From the NCBI RefSeq assembly GCF_003570905.1, contig NZ_QXJM01000056.1, positions 124,001 to 188,000 on the forward strand: a DNA stretch of 64,000 nt, written 5' to 3'. Position numbers and translations under genes: made by a program. Positions 34,435 through 42,696 of this stretch are shown here, in pieces. Positions within the stretch are counted from its first letter, which is position 1; each line of letters begins with the position of its first letter. Source of the stretch: Cohnella faecalis (lineage in GTDB: Bacteria > Bacillota > Bacilli > Paenibacillales > Paenibacillaceae). The notes under the pieces were generated by a model. The model saw only the letters and a list, made by a program, of their open reading frames with translations, was not told the DNA's origin and ran no database searches.

Positions 34435-35481
34435 GTGCCCAGATGGCTTCGAAGCGGGCTGGCCGCGATTCTGTTTCTCGTATGGCTCGCGCCCGCTCAA
34501 GTATCGGCGTATTCCTACGGGGATGCCAACACGGAGGACGTAGCGGAAACGTTCAAGCTGATCGAATCGTCGCTTGGCGGAGCATCGGCGGATTGGAGCG
34601 CCGCGGCAGCCGCGCTGCAAACAAGACGATCGGAAATCAAATCTCATTTTGGCGAAGCGGTCGCGGTCACGCTCGACAAGAACGCGGAAGCGAAGGACGC
34701 CAAGCTTCTGATCGCGAATTTCAAAGCCGTTCTCGTCATGAATCTGGATCGCCGGTTTACGTATGCGAAGAAAGATCTGGGAGACTATGCGGGAGCGAAG
34801 CTGCTGCTGGCGAAAGCCAAAGCGACCTACGACGTCCTCGCTCCTTATTTGTCGTCAGGAACGGACGAAATCAATCAAGCTTTCGATGACGCTTTGGAAG
34901 CGCTCGGAAATCCCGGCTTGTTCGGAGTTGGCAAGAAAGAGGCCGATCCGGACGTTTTCAAGAAGAAGGTTGATTTTGTTTACGCGAAGGTCAAGCCGAG
35001 CTTCCCTTATAAAGCTTATGTCAAGCCAGTAGTAAAAGAGGAAGCGAAGCCTTCGCCGAGCAAAGAGCCGTCCGTCGCTTCTCCGGAGGTTAAGCCGGAC
35101 AAGAAGCCAGCCGCGGCTACTAACGAAGCGGCCGCGACCGCGACACCGTCCGCGAGCCCAAGCGTGAGCCCAAGCCCGAGTCCGAGTCCGAGTGAATCGG
35201 CCGAAGCTCAGCCTTCCCCGTCGGCTTCGGCGAGCGCGGAACCTTCGCAGGAGGCTTCCGAACCGGAAGCTTCCGAGTCGCTTGCTCCGTCGGAGGACGC
35301 CGGAGCCGCAACGGCCGAAGCGGCAACCGAAGACCAGCCCTCTCAAGAGGCAAGCGCCGGGCATGCGCCGATGGAAAGATCGAACAAGACGAACGGCAAG
35401 GTTACCGTATTCGTTATCGGAGGCGTCGTAATTGTAGGCGGCGGCATCCTATGGTTCATTCGCAAAAAAGGTTGGATCTAA
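34435..35481 (+). CDS. secreted helical protein with Pro/Ser-rich linker and C-terminal membrane anchor (iron-permease associated)
   Basis: The protein has 348 residues. A signal peptide (LAAILFLVWLAPAQVSA) is followed by a helical domain of about 170 residues, then a long low-complexity linker of Pro, Ser, Ala and Glu (about 195-315) with short PSPSPS repeats. It ends in a membrane segment TVFVIGGVVIVGGGILWF and a basic tail. GTG at 34435 is chosen because AAAAGGAGAG lies ten bases upstream. The helical domain resembles the extracellular part fused to some FTR1 permeases. It probably stands on the cell surface as a tethered iron-binding or iron-oxidising partner of the permease encoded at 37092. 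Confidence 0.7.
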   Translation: MPRWLRSGLAAILFLVWLAPAQVSAYSYGDANTEDVAETFKLIESSLGGASADWSAAAAALQTRRSEIKSHFGEAVAVTLDKNAEAKDAKLLIANFKAVLVMNLDRRFTYAKKDLGDYAGAKLLLAKAKATYDVLAPYLSSGTDEINQAFDDALEALGNPGLFGVGKKEADPDVFKKKVDFVYAKVKPSFPYKAYVKPVVKEEAKPSPSKEPSVASPEVKPDKKPAAATNEAAATATPSASPSVSPSPSPSPSESAEAQPSPSASASAEPSQEASEPEASESLAPSEDAGAATAEAATEDQPSQEASAGHAPMERSNKTNGKVTVFVIGGVVIVGGGILWFIRKKGWI

Positions 35482-35517
35482 AAATCGAGATTGATCAAAA
35501 AAGGAGAGTTATTTTTC

Positions 35518-36999
35518 ATGCGCAAGTTATTATCCATGGTTCTGAGCTTGACCCTCGTTTTCTCTTCCGTCTTCATGCTGGCTTCCGTCGTCAGCGCCGA
35601 ATCCAAATTCAAGATTACCGAGGATGCGGATATCGCCGCGCGGATTCAAGCGTTTACGAGCATTAAGGCGCTCTTCACCGACAAGACGGACTTGGCGGCG
35701 GTTAAAGCCGCGTACGTCAGCCAATTTCAGACCGAAACGAAACGGATCGACGCTACGATCAAAGCCGACGATCCGAAAATCGACGAGAACGTCGTCTTCG
35801 TGCTGGATAACGCGATCAAAGGCTCGCTGAATGTGAACCAAGCCAAGCAAGCGGTAGACAAAGGCTTGCAATGGTACTTCTACTTCGCCTTGCGCGATCT
35901 GATCAGCAACAAAGTAAGACCCGCTCTGGCGAAGGAAGACTACGCGACCGCCAAGACGGAGTTCGGCAAAGTCGTGCAAATCTACGAAGGTGTCATCCAA
36001 AGCACGGTTTCCAAGCGCGACGCTTCCTACGGCCTCGATATGGTTGGCATTCTCAAAGGAACGATCGAGCAGCTGCTCAAGGATATCGACGATAAGAACG
36101 TGAACGACTTCAACGTACATCGCCAAGTACTGGACAAAACGATTATCAAGACGTATGCGCTTGCTACGTTCACTTACGCGACGAACATTCCGACGAAGCC
36201 TGCCGCGGATCAGCCGGCTGCCGTCACAGAAGGCTACTTCCTCTTCCTGCCCGTCTATACGTACTTGAGAGGCGGCAGCGTGGAAGACGCGAACTATGTG
36301 CTGAACGCGTTCGCTTCCGGCGACGCTTCCAAAGTCGATACGGCCAAAATCAAAGCCGCTCTGCAACGCACGATGATCGGCAAAGTGTCCGAATACGTAA
36401 CGAACGCATACGTCAAATTGGCTGCAGGAGACTTGCAAGGAGCCCGCGGCTATGCGATGGAAGGGAACATGTTCTTGTCTACGCAAGAAGCATTCATGAC
36501 TAAAGATGAGTATGCGGCGGCTTCCGGCTTCGCGCAGCAATTCGCGGACGCGGTCGACCGTTCGGACTTGAATGCCGCAAAAGCCGCTTCGTTCCAAATG
36601 CTGAAATATCTCGCTCCAAAAGACGGCATTCAGCTTACGCTCGGCGACAAAAACTATACGGTCGACGGTCAAACCCGCACGGCTGCAAGCGCGCCATACA
36701 TCAATAAAAAGACGTATCGCACGCTCGTTCCGGTACGCTTGATAGCCGATGCAATCAACGCTGAAGTTTCCTACGACAACACAACGAAAACGGTCAAAAT
36801 CGTCAAGGACGGAAAAACGACCGAACTGAAGGTCGGTTCCGATACGATCGTACAGGACGGCAAAGTTAATGAGACGGTTAAGCTGGATCAGCCGGTCGTG
36901 CTGGAAAAAGGCAGCTCGTTCATCCCGCTGCGCGCTGTCGCCGAGCTGTTCGGCAAAGGCGTGTTCAACGACAAGCAGTCGATTATCATTCTTCGATAA
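35518..36999 (+). CDS. secreted protein with copper-amine-oxidase-N-type (stalk) domain, iron-permease associated
   Basis: The protein has 493 residues with a signal peptide ending VVSA. Residues about 30-360 are helical, with a pattern (DYATAKTEFGKVVQIYEGVI) related to the preceding protein. Residues about 375-493 form a Cu_amine_oxidN1 domain: LGDKNYTVDG, RTLVPVRLIADAIN, TKTVKIVKDGK and FIPLRAVAELFG. That domain is common in secreted proteins of Paenibacillaceae and probably binds the cell wall rather than copper. ATG at 35518 follows AAAGGAGAG. It lies directly before the FTR1 gene, so a role in delivering ferric iron to the permease is likely. Confidence 0.8.
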   Translation: MRKLLSMVLSLTLVFSSVFMLASVVSAESKFKITEDADIAARIQAFTSIKALFTDKTDLAAVKAAYVSQFQTETKRIDATIKADDPKIDENVVFVLDNAIKGSLNVNQAKQAVDKGLQWYFYFALRDLISNKVRPALAKEDYATAKTEFGKVVQIYEGVIQSTVSKRDASYGLDMVGILKGTIEQLLKDIDDKNVNDFNVHRQVLDKTIIKTYALATFTYATNIPTKPAADQPAAVTEGYFLFLPVYTYLRGGSVEDANYVLNAFASGDASKVDTAKIKAALQRTMIGKVSEYVTNAYVKLAAGDLQGARGYAMEGNMFLSTQEAFMTKDEYAAASGFAQQFADAVDRSDLNAAKAASFQMLKYLAPKDGIQLTLGDKNYTVDGQTRTAASAPYINKKTYRTLVPVRLIADAINAEVSYDNTTKTVKIVKDGKTTELKVGSDTIVQDGKVNETVKLDQPVVLEKGSSFIPLRAVAELFGKGVFNDKQSIIILR

Positions 37000-37025
37000 C
37001 GCAACGCATAACGAAGCCACAGGGG

Positions 37026-37055
37026 ACGCCTGCGCCTAACCGCGCAGGTGTTTTC
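37026..37055 (+). terminator. hairpin between the secreted protein gene and the iron permease
   Basis: ACGCCTGCGC at 37026-37035 pairs with GCGCAGGTGT at 37042-37051 (two G-T pairs), followed by TTTTCC. It may lower expression of the permease relative to the secreted proteins. The T run is short, so it may be only partial. Confidence 0.55.
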
Positions 37056-37091
37056 CGCCCTTATTTTCCAAGTGAAGGATGAGAAAATCGC

Positions 37092-38006
37092 ATGGGCTTG
37101 CAATCCTTTCTTATTACGTTCCGCGAGGCGTTCGAAGCAATTCTGATCGTGGGCGTCATCTTGACTTACTTAAAGAAAATCGGCCAAACGAAATGGAACA
37201 AATGGGTGTGGGTCGGCGTCCTGCTCGCAATCGTGGCCAGCTACGGCGTCGCTTTGCTGTTCCAAACGGTATTGACCGGCTTCTCGACGATGGGCAGCCA
37301 GAACTACTTGAAGATCGGAATCATGCTCGTATCCAGCGTTCTGCTTTCGCATATGGTGCTGTTCATGAGCCGGCAGAGCCGCGATATGCAAGGGGAGGTC
37401 GAGAACAAGGTCGCGGCGATTTTGACCGTTGGCGGCGCGCTTAACATGATCCTCCATTCGTTTCTCGTCGTTGTGCGGGAAGGCGTCGAGACCGTGTTTT
37501 TTTTCGCGGCCATAACGGGAGGGGATATCCAGCGGGCGCTGCAAAGCAAGGGGGCGTTGTACGGGCTCCTGCTTGCGTTGATCATAGGCTATTTTTTCTT
37601 CAAGGGGACGAGAAGAATTCCGTTAAAAGCGTTCTTTCGGATCACAAGCGTTTTCCTGTTAATGATTGCCGGAGGCTTGATCGTTCAGGCGGTCGGCATT
37701 ATGCAGGATATCGGAATGATGGGCACGTTGTACCGGACTCCGGGCGGCGAGATCGGGGAACTATACAATATAACGGCGTTTATGCCCGAGCATCCGCTGG
37801 ACGAGACGCAATATATTCGGGATACCGGCGAGCATCCGCTTATTAACGGTCAGGTCGGCATCTTTTTCAAGGCGTTCCTCGGCTATACTCAGAATCCGTC
37901 GGTGGAGGAATTTGCCCTTTATTGGGGTTTTTATCTGGTTCTCTTTATTTTGCTGGGCGTGCAAAAGAAAAAGGATGAGAAACGGCAAACATCACGAGGA
38001 GCGTGA
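37092..38006 (+). CDS. FTR1/EfeU-family ferric iron permease
   Basis: This membrane protein of 304 residues has about seven segments and both REXXE iron-binding motifs, REAFE at 11-15 and REGVE at 129-133. This is the hallmark of the FTR1/EfeU family, which takes up ferric iron produced by extracellular oxidation. No long N-terminal extracellular domain is fused to it; the two secreted proteins encoded just upstream may supply that part separately. No EfeO/EfeB homologue is seen. The start ATG follows AAGTGAAGGATGAG. The Fur-like box at 29172 probably controls it if the run is one transcript. Confidence 0.93.
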   Translation: MGLQSFLITFREAFEAILIVGVILTYLKKIGQTKWNKWVWVGVLLAIVASYGVALLFQTVLTGFSTMGSQNYLKIGIMLVSSVLLSHMVLFMSRQSRDMQGEVENKVAAILTVGGALNMILHSFLVVVREGVETVFFFAAITGGDIQRALQSKGALYGLLLALIIGYFFFKGTRRIPLKAFFRITSVFLLMIAGGLIVQAVGIMQDIGMMGTLYRTPGGEIGELYNITAFMPEHPLDETQYIRDTGEHPLINGQVGIFFKAFLGYTQNPSVEEFALYWGFYLVLFILLGVQKKKDEKRQTSRGA

Positions 38007-38012
38007 GCAACG

Positions 38013-38159
38013 ATGAAGGTTGGAATTGTAGGCTTCGGCCATGTCGGAAAAGCGATGAACCAATTGTTCCCGGAGGCGGCGATCTGCGACGAACCGTCGG
38101 GCTGCTTAACGCCGTTTCGCAACACAACGATCGTTTTGTCGAAAACAAGTATTGAATAG
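38013..38159 (+). pseudogene. N-terminal stub of a UDP-glucose/GDP-mannose dehydrogenase
   Basis: An open frame of 48 codons with the RBS GAGGAGCG encodes a nucleotide-binding start, MKVGIVGFGHVGKAM, followed by FPEAAICDEP, as in UDP-glucose 6-dehydrogenases. It then continues for about 18 unrelated residues and stops. The remaining nine tenths of the enzyme are missing. Its 3' end contains the -35 element of the next promoter. It looks like the scar of a deletion that joined the iron permease operon to the two-component genes. Confidence 0.65.
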
Positions 38160-38180
38160 GGCGTCATTCTCGATTAAAAT
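38152..38180 (+). promoter_or_regulatory. promoter of the two-component/iron-binding-protein genes
   Basis: TTGAAT at 38152-38157 and TAAAAT at 38175-38180 are spaced by exactly 17 bases, a good sigma-A promoter. The predicted start near 38187 falls just before the Fur box. Confidence 0.72.
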
Positions 38181-38191
38181 GAACTTAAAAA

Positions 38192-38206
38192 TGATAATCA
38201 TTCTCA
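38192..38206. promoter_or_regulatory. Fur box upstream of the response regulator
   Basis: TGATAATCATTCTCA matches the Fur core TGATAATNATTATCA at all but one defined position. It lies over the start of transcription from the promoter at 38152. It differs by a single base from the box at 29172, supporting joint iron control. Confidence 0.82.
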
Positions 38207-38221
38207 ATATTGAGGGTTCCG

Positions 38222-38899
38222 ATGAAAAAGATACTGCTCATCGAAGATGAAAAAAATATGTCGCGGTTCATCGAGCTAGAGCTTCGCTACGAATCCTTCG
38301 CGGTAACGACCGCATCCGAAGGAAACGCAGGGCTTCAGTTCGCGCTGGCGGAAGATTGGGACATCATCCTTCTCGATCTCATGCTTCCCGGAATCGACGG
38401 TCTTGAAATATGCCGCAGAGTTCGCTCGATCAAATACACTCCGATCATTATGCTTAGCGCCAAAGACAGCGTAACCGACCGGATAACGGGACTCGACTGC
38501 GGAGCGGACGACTACTTGCCCAAGCCCTTCGCCATCGGCGAGCTGCTGGCGCGCATGAGAGTCGTATTCCGAAGACAGCGCGAAATTCAAGGCGAGCGAC
38601 TGCCCGTCCTTTCGTTCCAGGGACTGAGTCTGGACCCGAACACCCGTCTCGTCCTCCGTGAAGGGGAGTCTATCGATTTGACCAAACGAGAATACCACCT
38701 GCTGGAGGTTTTCCTTGGCAACGTTAACCGGGTGCTCGATCGCGAGACGCTGCTCGATAAAGTATGGGGCTTCGAGACGGCCGTCGACACGAACGTCGTG
38801 GATACGTACGTCCGGTATTTGCGACGGAAGATCGATTTGGCGGGTCAGCCTAGCTACATTCAGACGTTAAGGGGCATTGGATACGTGATGAGAAAATGA
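38222..38899 (+). CDS. OmpR/PhoB-type response regulator, Fur-controlled
   Basis: The protein has 225 residues. The receiver has EDE near residues 8-10, phosphorylatable Asp in LLDLMLPGIDG (about 52) and Lys in LPKPF (about 101). The C-terminal winged helix includes LTKREYHLLEVFL and YVRYLRRKID. ATG at 38222 is chosen after TTGAGGGTTCC. It overlaps the sensor kinase gene by four bases (ATGA). The Fur box and the following iron-binding lipoprotein gene suggest a system that senses iron or an iron chelate. Confidence 0.92.
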   Translation: MKKILLIEDEKNMSRFIELELRYESFAVTTASEGNAGLQFALAEDWDIILLDLMLPGIDGLEICRRVRSIKYTPIIMLSAKDSVTDRITGLDCGADDYLPKPFAIGELLARMRVVFRRQREIQGERLPVLSFQGLSLDPNTRLVLREGESIDLTKREYHLLEVFLGNVNRVLDRETLLDKVWGFETAVDTNVVDTYVRYLRRKIDLAGQPSYIQTLRGIGYVMRK

Positions 38900-40317
38900 G
38901 AATGCGGCGATGGACGAGCGTCTTCTCGCGAATGCCCATTAAAATCAAGCTGACGCTGGGGTCGGCGGTATTGCTGGCGCTTCTGTTCGCGGGCTACAAT
39001 GCGCTTCAATATTTGATCATGGAGAAATGGATCATAAATCGCGAGAAGGACGCGGCTCATCGGAGCATGAACGGCATTCTCAATTATTTTCTCGAACGGG
39101 AATCGGGCTTCACGGCCGACGAGCTTCCCGACATCCGGCACTACTTGGAGAAAGTGAACCGCGACGATCAACGGATTCGGATTATCGACGCAAGCGGCGT
39201 TCCGATTCTAACCGTTACCGATCAGTTGTCCGAGACATGGCTGGAACCCGTATCCTCCGCTCACGAGCAGTTGGCGATCGCCCGGGACAACGAGCATTCC
39301 GCGTTAATACTGAGAAGCCCGCTAACGATATTCGAATTCGAAGGCACCGTCGAAATCGTGAAAAGCATGGATGAGTTCGAGGAACTGACGGCGGCGATAT
39401 CCAAGGTTATGTACTTGTTCGCAATAGCTGCCGTCGGCCTGAGCGTTCTGGTCGGGTGGCTGTTATCCTGGAGACTGCTGAAGCCGCTGCAAGCGATGGC
39501 CCTCACGCTGCGCGGAGTGAGAGACAAAGGGCTGCAAGAGCGGATGGTTCCGGCCTCCAACGGCGATGAAATCGCAACGCTCATGCACTTATTCAATGAA
39601 ATGATGGACAAGGTGGAAGAGTCGTTCCGCCAACAAAGCCGGTTCGTGGAAGACGCTTCCCATGAGCTGCGAACTCCTATCGCCATCATTGAAGGCCATC
39701 TAGGCCTGCTGCAACGTTGGGGTAAAGAAAACCCTGAAGTATTGGAAGAATCGCTTGAGGCTTCGCAGCAGGAGTTCGCAAGACTGAAGGGACTTGTTCA
39801 GGAGCTGCTTGCCCTTTCCCGCGCCGAGAAGATGACGCTCGTTCAAGATTCGGCGCCGATGAGGCCGAAGGACGAAATTCAGGCTATCGTGAAGAGGGTC
39901 GCTCTTATTTTTCCGGCATTCAAGCTGTTGACGGATCTGGAGGCGGTCTCGAATGCGAGACTTGCGATGTCCGGCGCGCATTTGGAGCAAATATTGCTCA
40001 TCGTGCTCGATAACGCCGTGAAATATTCTTATCGGAGCAACGAAATTCTAATCGGGGCGGACCTGCGGGACGATCGGGTTCATATTCATGTGACGGATTA
40101 CGGCATCGGCATTCCGGCCAAGGATTTGCCCTTGGTAACGAATCGGTTCTATCGGGTGGACAAAGCAAGAAGCAGAGAGTTGGGCGGCAATGGGCTCGGT
40201 CTCGCGATTGCGATGCGGCTGGTCGAACGCTATCAAGGGACGCTTGCTATCCGAAGTCAGGAATCGGTTGGAACGACGGTAACTATTATACTGCCTTTGT
40301 TGCCTAATGACGCTTAA
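38896..40317 (+). CDS. two-component sensor histidine kinase
   Basis: The protein has 473 residues. Membrane segments at about 20-38 and 174-192 enclose an extracellular sensor of about 130 residues. HAMP follows (WRLLKPLQAMALTLRG), then the phosphorylation site EDASHELRTPIAII, N-box IVLDNAVKYSY, DYGIGIPAKD and GNGLGLAIAMRL. All catalytic blocks are intact. It is coupled to the regulator by a four-base overlap and followed after 18 bases by an iron-type solute-binding lipoprotein, which may present the signal to its external domain. Confidence 0.93.
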   Translation: MRMRRWTSVFSRMPIKIKLTLGSAVLLALLFAGYNALQYLIMEKWIINREKDAAHRSMNGILNYFLERESGFTADELPDIRHYLEKVNRDDQRIRIIDASGVPILTVTDQLSETWLEPVSSAHEQLAIARDNEHSALILRSPLTIFEFEGTVEIVKSMDEFEELTAAISKVMYLFAIAAVGLSVLVGWLLSWRLLKPLQAMALTLRGVRDKGLQERMVPASNGDEIATLMHLFNEMMDKVEESFRQQSRFVEDASHELRTPIAIIEGHLGLLQRWGKENPEVLEESLEASQQEFARLKGLVQELLALSRAEKMTLVQDSAPMRPKDEIQAIVKRVALIFPAFKLLTDLEAVSNARLAMSGAHLEQILLIVLDNAVKYSYRSNEILIGADLRDDRVHIHVTDYGIGIPAKDLPLVTNRFYRVDKARSRELGGNGLGLAIAMRLVERYQGTLAIRSQESVGTTVTIILPLLPNDA

Positions 40318-40335
40318 TACCGGGAGGGATTTGTT

Positions 40336-41420
40336 TTGAGACGGATGATGTTGATCGCCGCAATATTGCTAATCTTAGCAGGTTGCGATAGCGGCGGGTC
40401 CGAACGCGAACCGCAGCGGAATGCGCCTGAGAGCCGCGCGATCGCAGAGCGGGAAATAGCGGCCGCAGGCAAATCGGTAACGGTATTTACGGCACGTCAT
40501 TACACGGCGGATGAAGCGGTATTCGAAGCATTCACGAAAAAACCGGGATAAAGGTCAACGAGGTAAAAGGGACGGCGGAGGAACTGATCGGATTGATGAA
40601 GCGGGAAGGCGCGGTTTCGGAAGCGGATTTGTTCTTTACGGTGGACGGAGGCGTTCTGAACGAGGCGAAGCGGCAACAGGTATTGAAGCCTATGCAATCG
40701 GCCGTATTGGATGACAACGTCCCCGCCAGGTGGCGCGATCCGGAGCATTACTGGATCGGCGTGGCGACCCGCGCGCGAGTCATCGTCTACGCCAAGGATC
40801 GGGTGAAGCGCGAGGAGCTTTCGACTTACGAAAGCTTGACGGACGCGAAATGGAAGGGCCGAATTCTCGTTCGTTCCTCGTCAAGCCTGTACAACCAATC
40901 TTTGCTCGCTTCCTTCATCGCCTTGAACGGAGAGGGGCGTGCGGCAAGCTGGGCGCGGGGCATTGCAGAAAACATGGCTCGGGCTCCCAAGGGCGGCGAC
41001 CGGGAGCAAGCGATGGCGATTGCGGAAGGGATTGGAGACATCGCCATTATGAATACCTATTATGTCGGGCAGCTGTCCGTATCCGAAGATTCGCAAGAAG
41101 CGCGCATTCCGGATGGCTTGGGCGTCTTTTTTCCCGATCAGGAGACCGGCGGGACGCACGTCAATATTAGCGGAATCGGCCTGGCGCTTCACGCAAAGAA
41201 CGAAGACAACGCGCGCAAGCTCGTGGAGTTCATGACCGGCACCGAAGGACAGACGTTACTGTCGAGCGAAAGCTTCGAATACCCGGTCAACCCGAAGGCC
41301 GCCATTCCCGACCTGCTTCGTTCGTGGGGGACATTCAAGGCTCAGTCGCTCGATTTTGCCAAGCTTGCCAACAATCGGGAGAAGGCGATTGCTTTATTTG
41401 GGCAGGCCGGGTGGAAGTGA
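40336..41420 (+). pseudogene. ferric-iron-type ABC substrate-binding lipoprotein, frameshifted
   Basis: The first frame (40336-40551) encodes a lipoprotein signal with lipobox ILAGC and the start of a solute-binding protein (SVTVFTARHYTADEAVFEAF). It breaks at an A6 run, 40537-40542. With one more A the reading continues as KTGIKVNEVKGTAEEL and on to 41420, giving about 360 residues of the FutA/AfuA-type family (EADLFFTVDGG, MNTYYVGQ, EYPVNPKA). The start is TTG at 40336 after GGAGGG. No permease or ATPase gene follows, so it is an orphan. It may serve as a sensor partner of the kinase, or work with transporter subunits encoded elsewhere. Confidence 0.85.
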
Positions 41421-41495
41421 TTGTTGGGGAGTTTTCATTATGTTCGTGACGAGATTATGGAACTCCACTCGCATGAACGGCTTGAGAAGCGAACG

Positions 41496-41569
41496 TTTGT
41501 ATGAAAAATCATACAAAAGGGACAGATTTGACTCCGCGAGCGGACATTTTGTATGAATAATCGTACAAA
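41496..41569. repeat. two similar spaced inverted repeats
   Basis: TTTGTATGA-AAAA-TCATACAAA at 41496-41517 and TTTGTATGA-ATAA-TCGTACAAA at 41548-41569 are two copies of the same nine-base inverted repeat with a four-base spacer, 52 bases apart. Between them lies ACTCCGCGAGCGGA, itself partly self-complementary. They could be operators, or parts of a repeated extragenic element. The stretch 41421-41826 otherwise holds no gene. Confidence 0.6.
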
Positions 41570-41826
41570 CCATCCTCATCTTCGTCGAAAGCGGCACGAA
41601 TGGCTGAGAGATGACTCGTCAGGATCTTCTTTGGTATGCAACAGATGCAAGTGTAAATCCTTAAAATCAGGGCTTGTTATCCATTACCTTCATTGAAGGC
41701 GTGGCTAGCAAGTCCTATCTTTTTAGCTAGAGGATCGCTAAAATCTGTAGATAAAAAAGGAAAAAAAGGATTTAATAGAATATATCAAGCGTGCATGAAA
41801 CCATATTTAAGAGGGAGGCACTCTCT

Positions 41827-42249
41827 ATGAACAAGGGGCTATTGAAGATTTTTGCAATTCTTACGCTCGTATTTTCTTTTGTAAATCAGCCTGCAACGGC
41901 TGCCGTTAAGACGATTAAGGTAAAGGTCAGTCTTGTAAGCGTCGAACTGATTGAGAATAATCATGTCGGCAACGAGTGGTATACAAGCGGCTCTGTCAAT
42001 GGAAAAGAAATTGTGGAAGGCTCTTCGGTGATTCTAAAGTTAAAGCCTGCTGAAAGCGTCAAGTTGAGGGCCTATGCCGAAGAACAGGACAAAATACCCG
42101 ATTCGGGGTCGTCCGACTCTTCGATAAAGGCATCGTCCATTTCAAAAAAGATAAGCAAAGCGTTAACCGTTACCGTCACCGAAAATAGGGGGCGTTATTC
42201 GGGGAATACGGCAAATTGGAAATTCGTATTTGAAATTCAGAAACAGTAG
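41827..42249 (+). CDS. small secreted protein of unknown function
   Basis: The protein has 140 residues with a signal peptide (LLKIFAILTLVFSFVNQPATA, cleavage likely after ATA). The mature part is predicted to be beta-rich, with a Ser-rich stretch (DSGSSDSSIKASSISKK) and a C-terminal NWKFVFEIQKQ. No family, Cys pattern or wall anchor is visible. ATG at 41827 follows AGGGAGGCAC; the open frame starts 12 codons earlier. It stands alone between the iron region and the ABC importer, with AT-rich surroundings. Confidence 0.6.
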   Translation: MNKGLLKIFAILTLVFSFVNQPATAAVKTIKVKVSLVSVELIENNHVGNEWYTSGSVNGKEIVEGSSVILKLKPAESVKLRAYAEEQDKIPDSGSSDSSIKASSISKKISKALTVTVTENRGRYSGNTANWKFVFEIQKQ

Positions 42250-42439
42250 CTTAGTCGCTTAAAGGGGCAATAACAACTCGAATTTTTAGTGAACTAAAGT
42301 ACTATTTTATTAGATTAATTATTTAGGATGTAGTTGTCGATCTTCGTCGTAATTTCATAATAAATAGCGGATATAGTTTATTAAGACTTCGATTAAACTA
42401 TTGGATTAGTCTAATTAAATCGAATAACAAATATATTTG

Positions 42440-42551
42440 TTGACTCATGTATACTTGAATAGTATTATAAATCCCAAGAATAAAAGAGAGCGTGCCGACC
42501 AGATGAATGGAGGTCTTCTTTCCTGCCAAGGAAGAGGCCTCTTTTATTTTG
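42440..42551 (+). promoter_or_regulatory. promoter followed by a terminator-like hairpin, leader of the ABC importer
   Basis: TTGACT at 42440-42445 and TATTAT at 42463-42468 (17-base spacer) form a promoter. About 35 bases after its start point, a GGAGGTCTTCTTTCC segment can pair with GGAAGAGGCCTCT, followed by TTTTATTTTG. Then about 145 bases lead to the first gene. Either this ends an upstream transcript or it is an attenuator. I do not recognise a known riboswitch. The remaining bases 42250-42439 are AT-rich without a gene. Confidence 0.45.
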
Positions 42552-42696
42552 TTCCAGACTTCATTGTCATGTCAGGAGGATGAGAAGCATTTGCGCACAA
42601 GTGCATTGAAATGAAAGAAGATCGCTCGTCGTATGCCGTCACAATCGAAAACGTGAGAATGGGCGCAAGCTCTTCATTCACGGCGGATGTACCGAC

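Noticed and set aside
35530..37020. Minus-strand open frame of 496 codons opposite the copper-amine-oxidase-N-domain protein
   Set aside because: The plus-strand gene has a signal peptide, RBS and recognisable domain; the reverse frame has none of these.
41827..42249. Bacteriocin or peptide precursor
   Set aside because: The protein has an ordinary Sec signal, no double-Gly leader, no Cys-rich core and no modification or immunity genes nearby.
42440..42551. SAM, T-box or guanidine riboswitch before the ABC importer
   Set aside because: The conserved core sequences of these elements were looked for and not found; only a simple hairpin with a T tail is visible.
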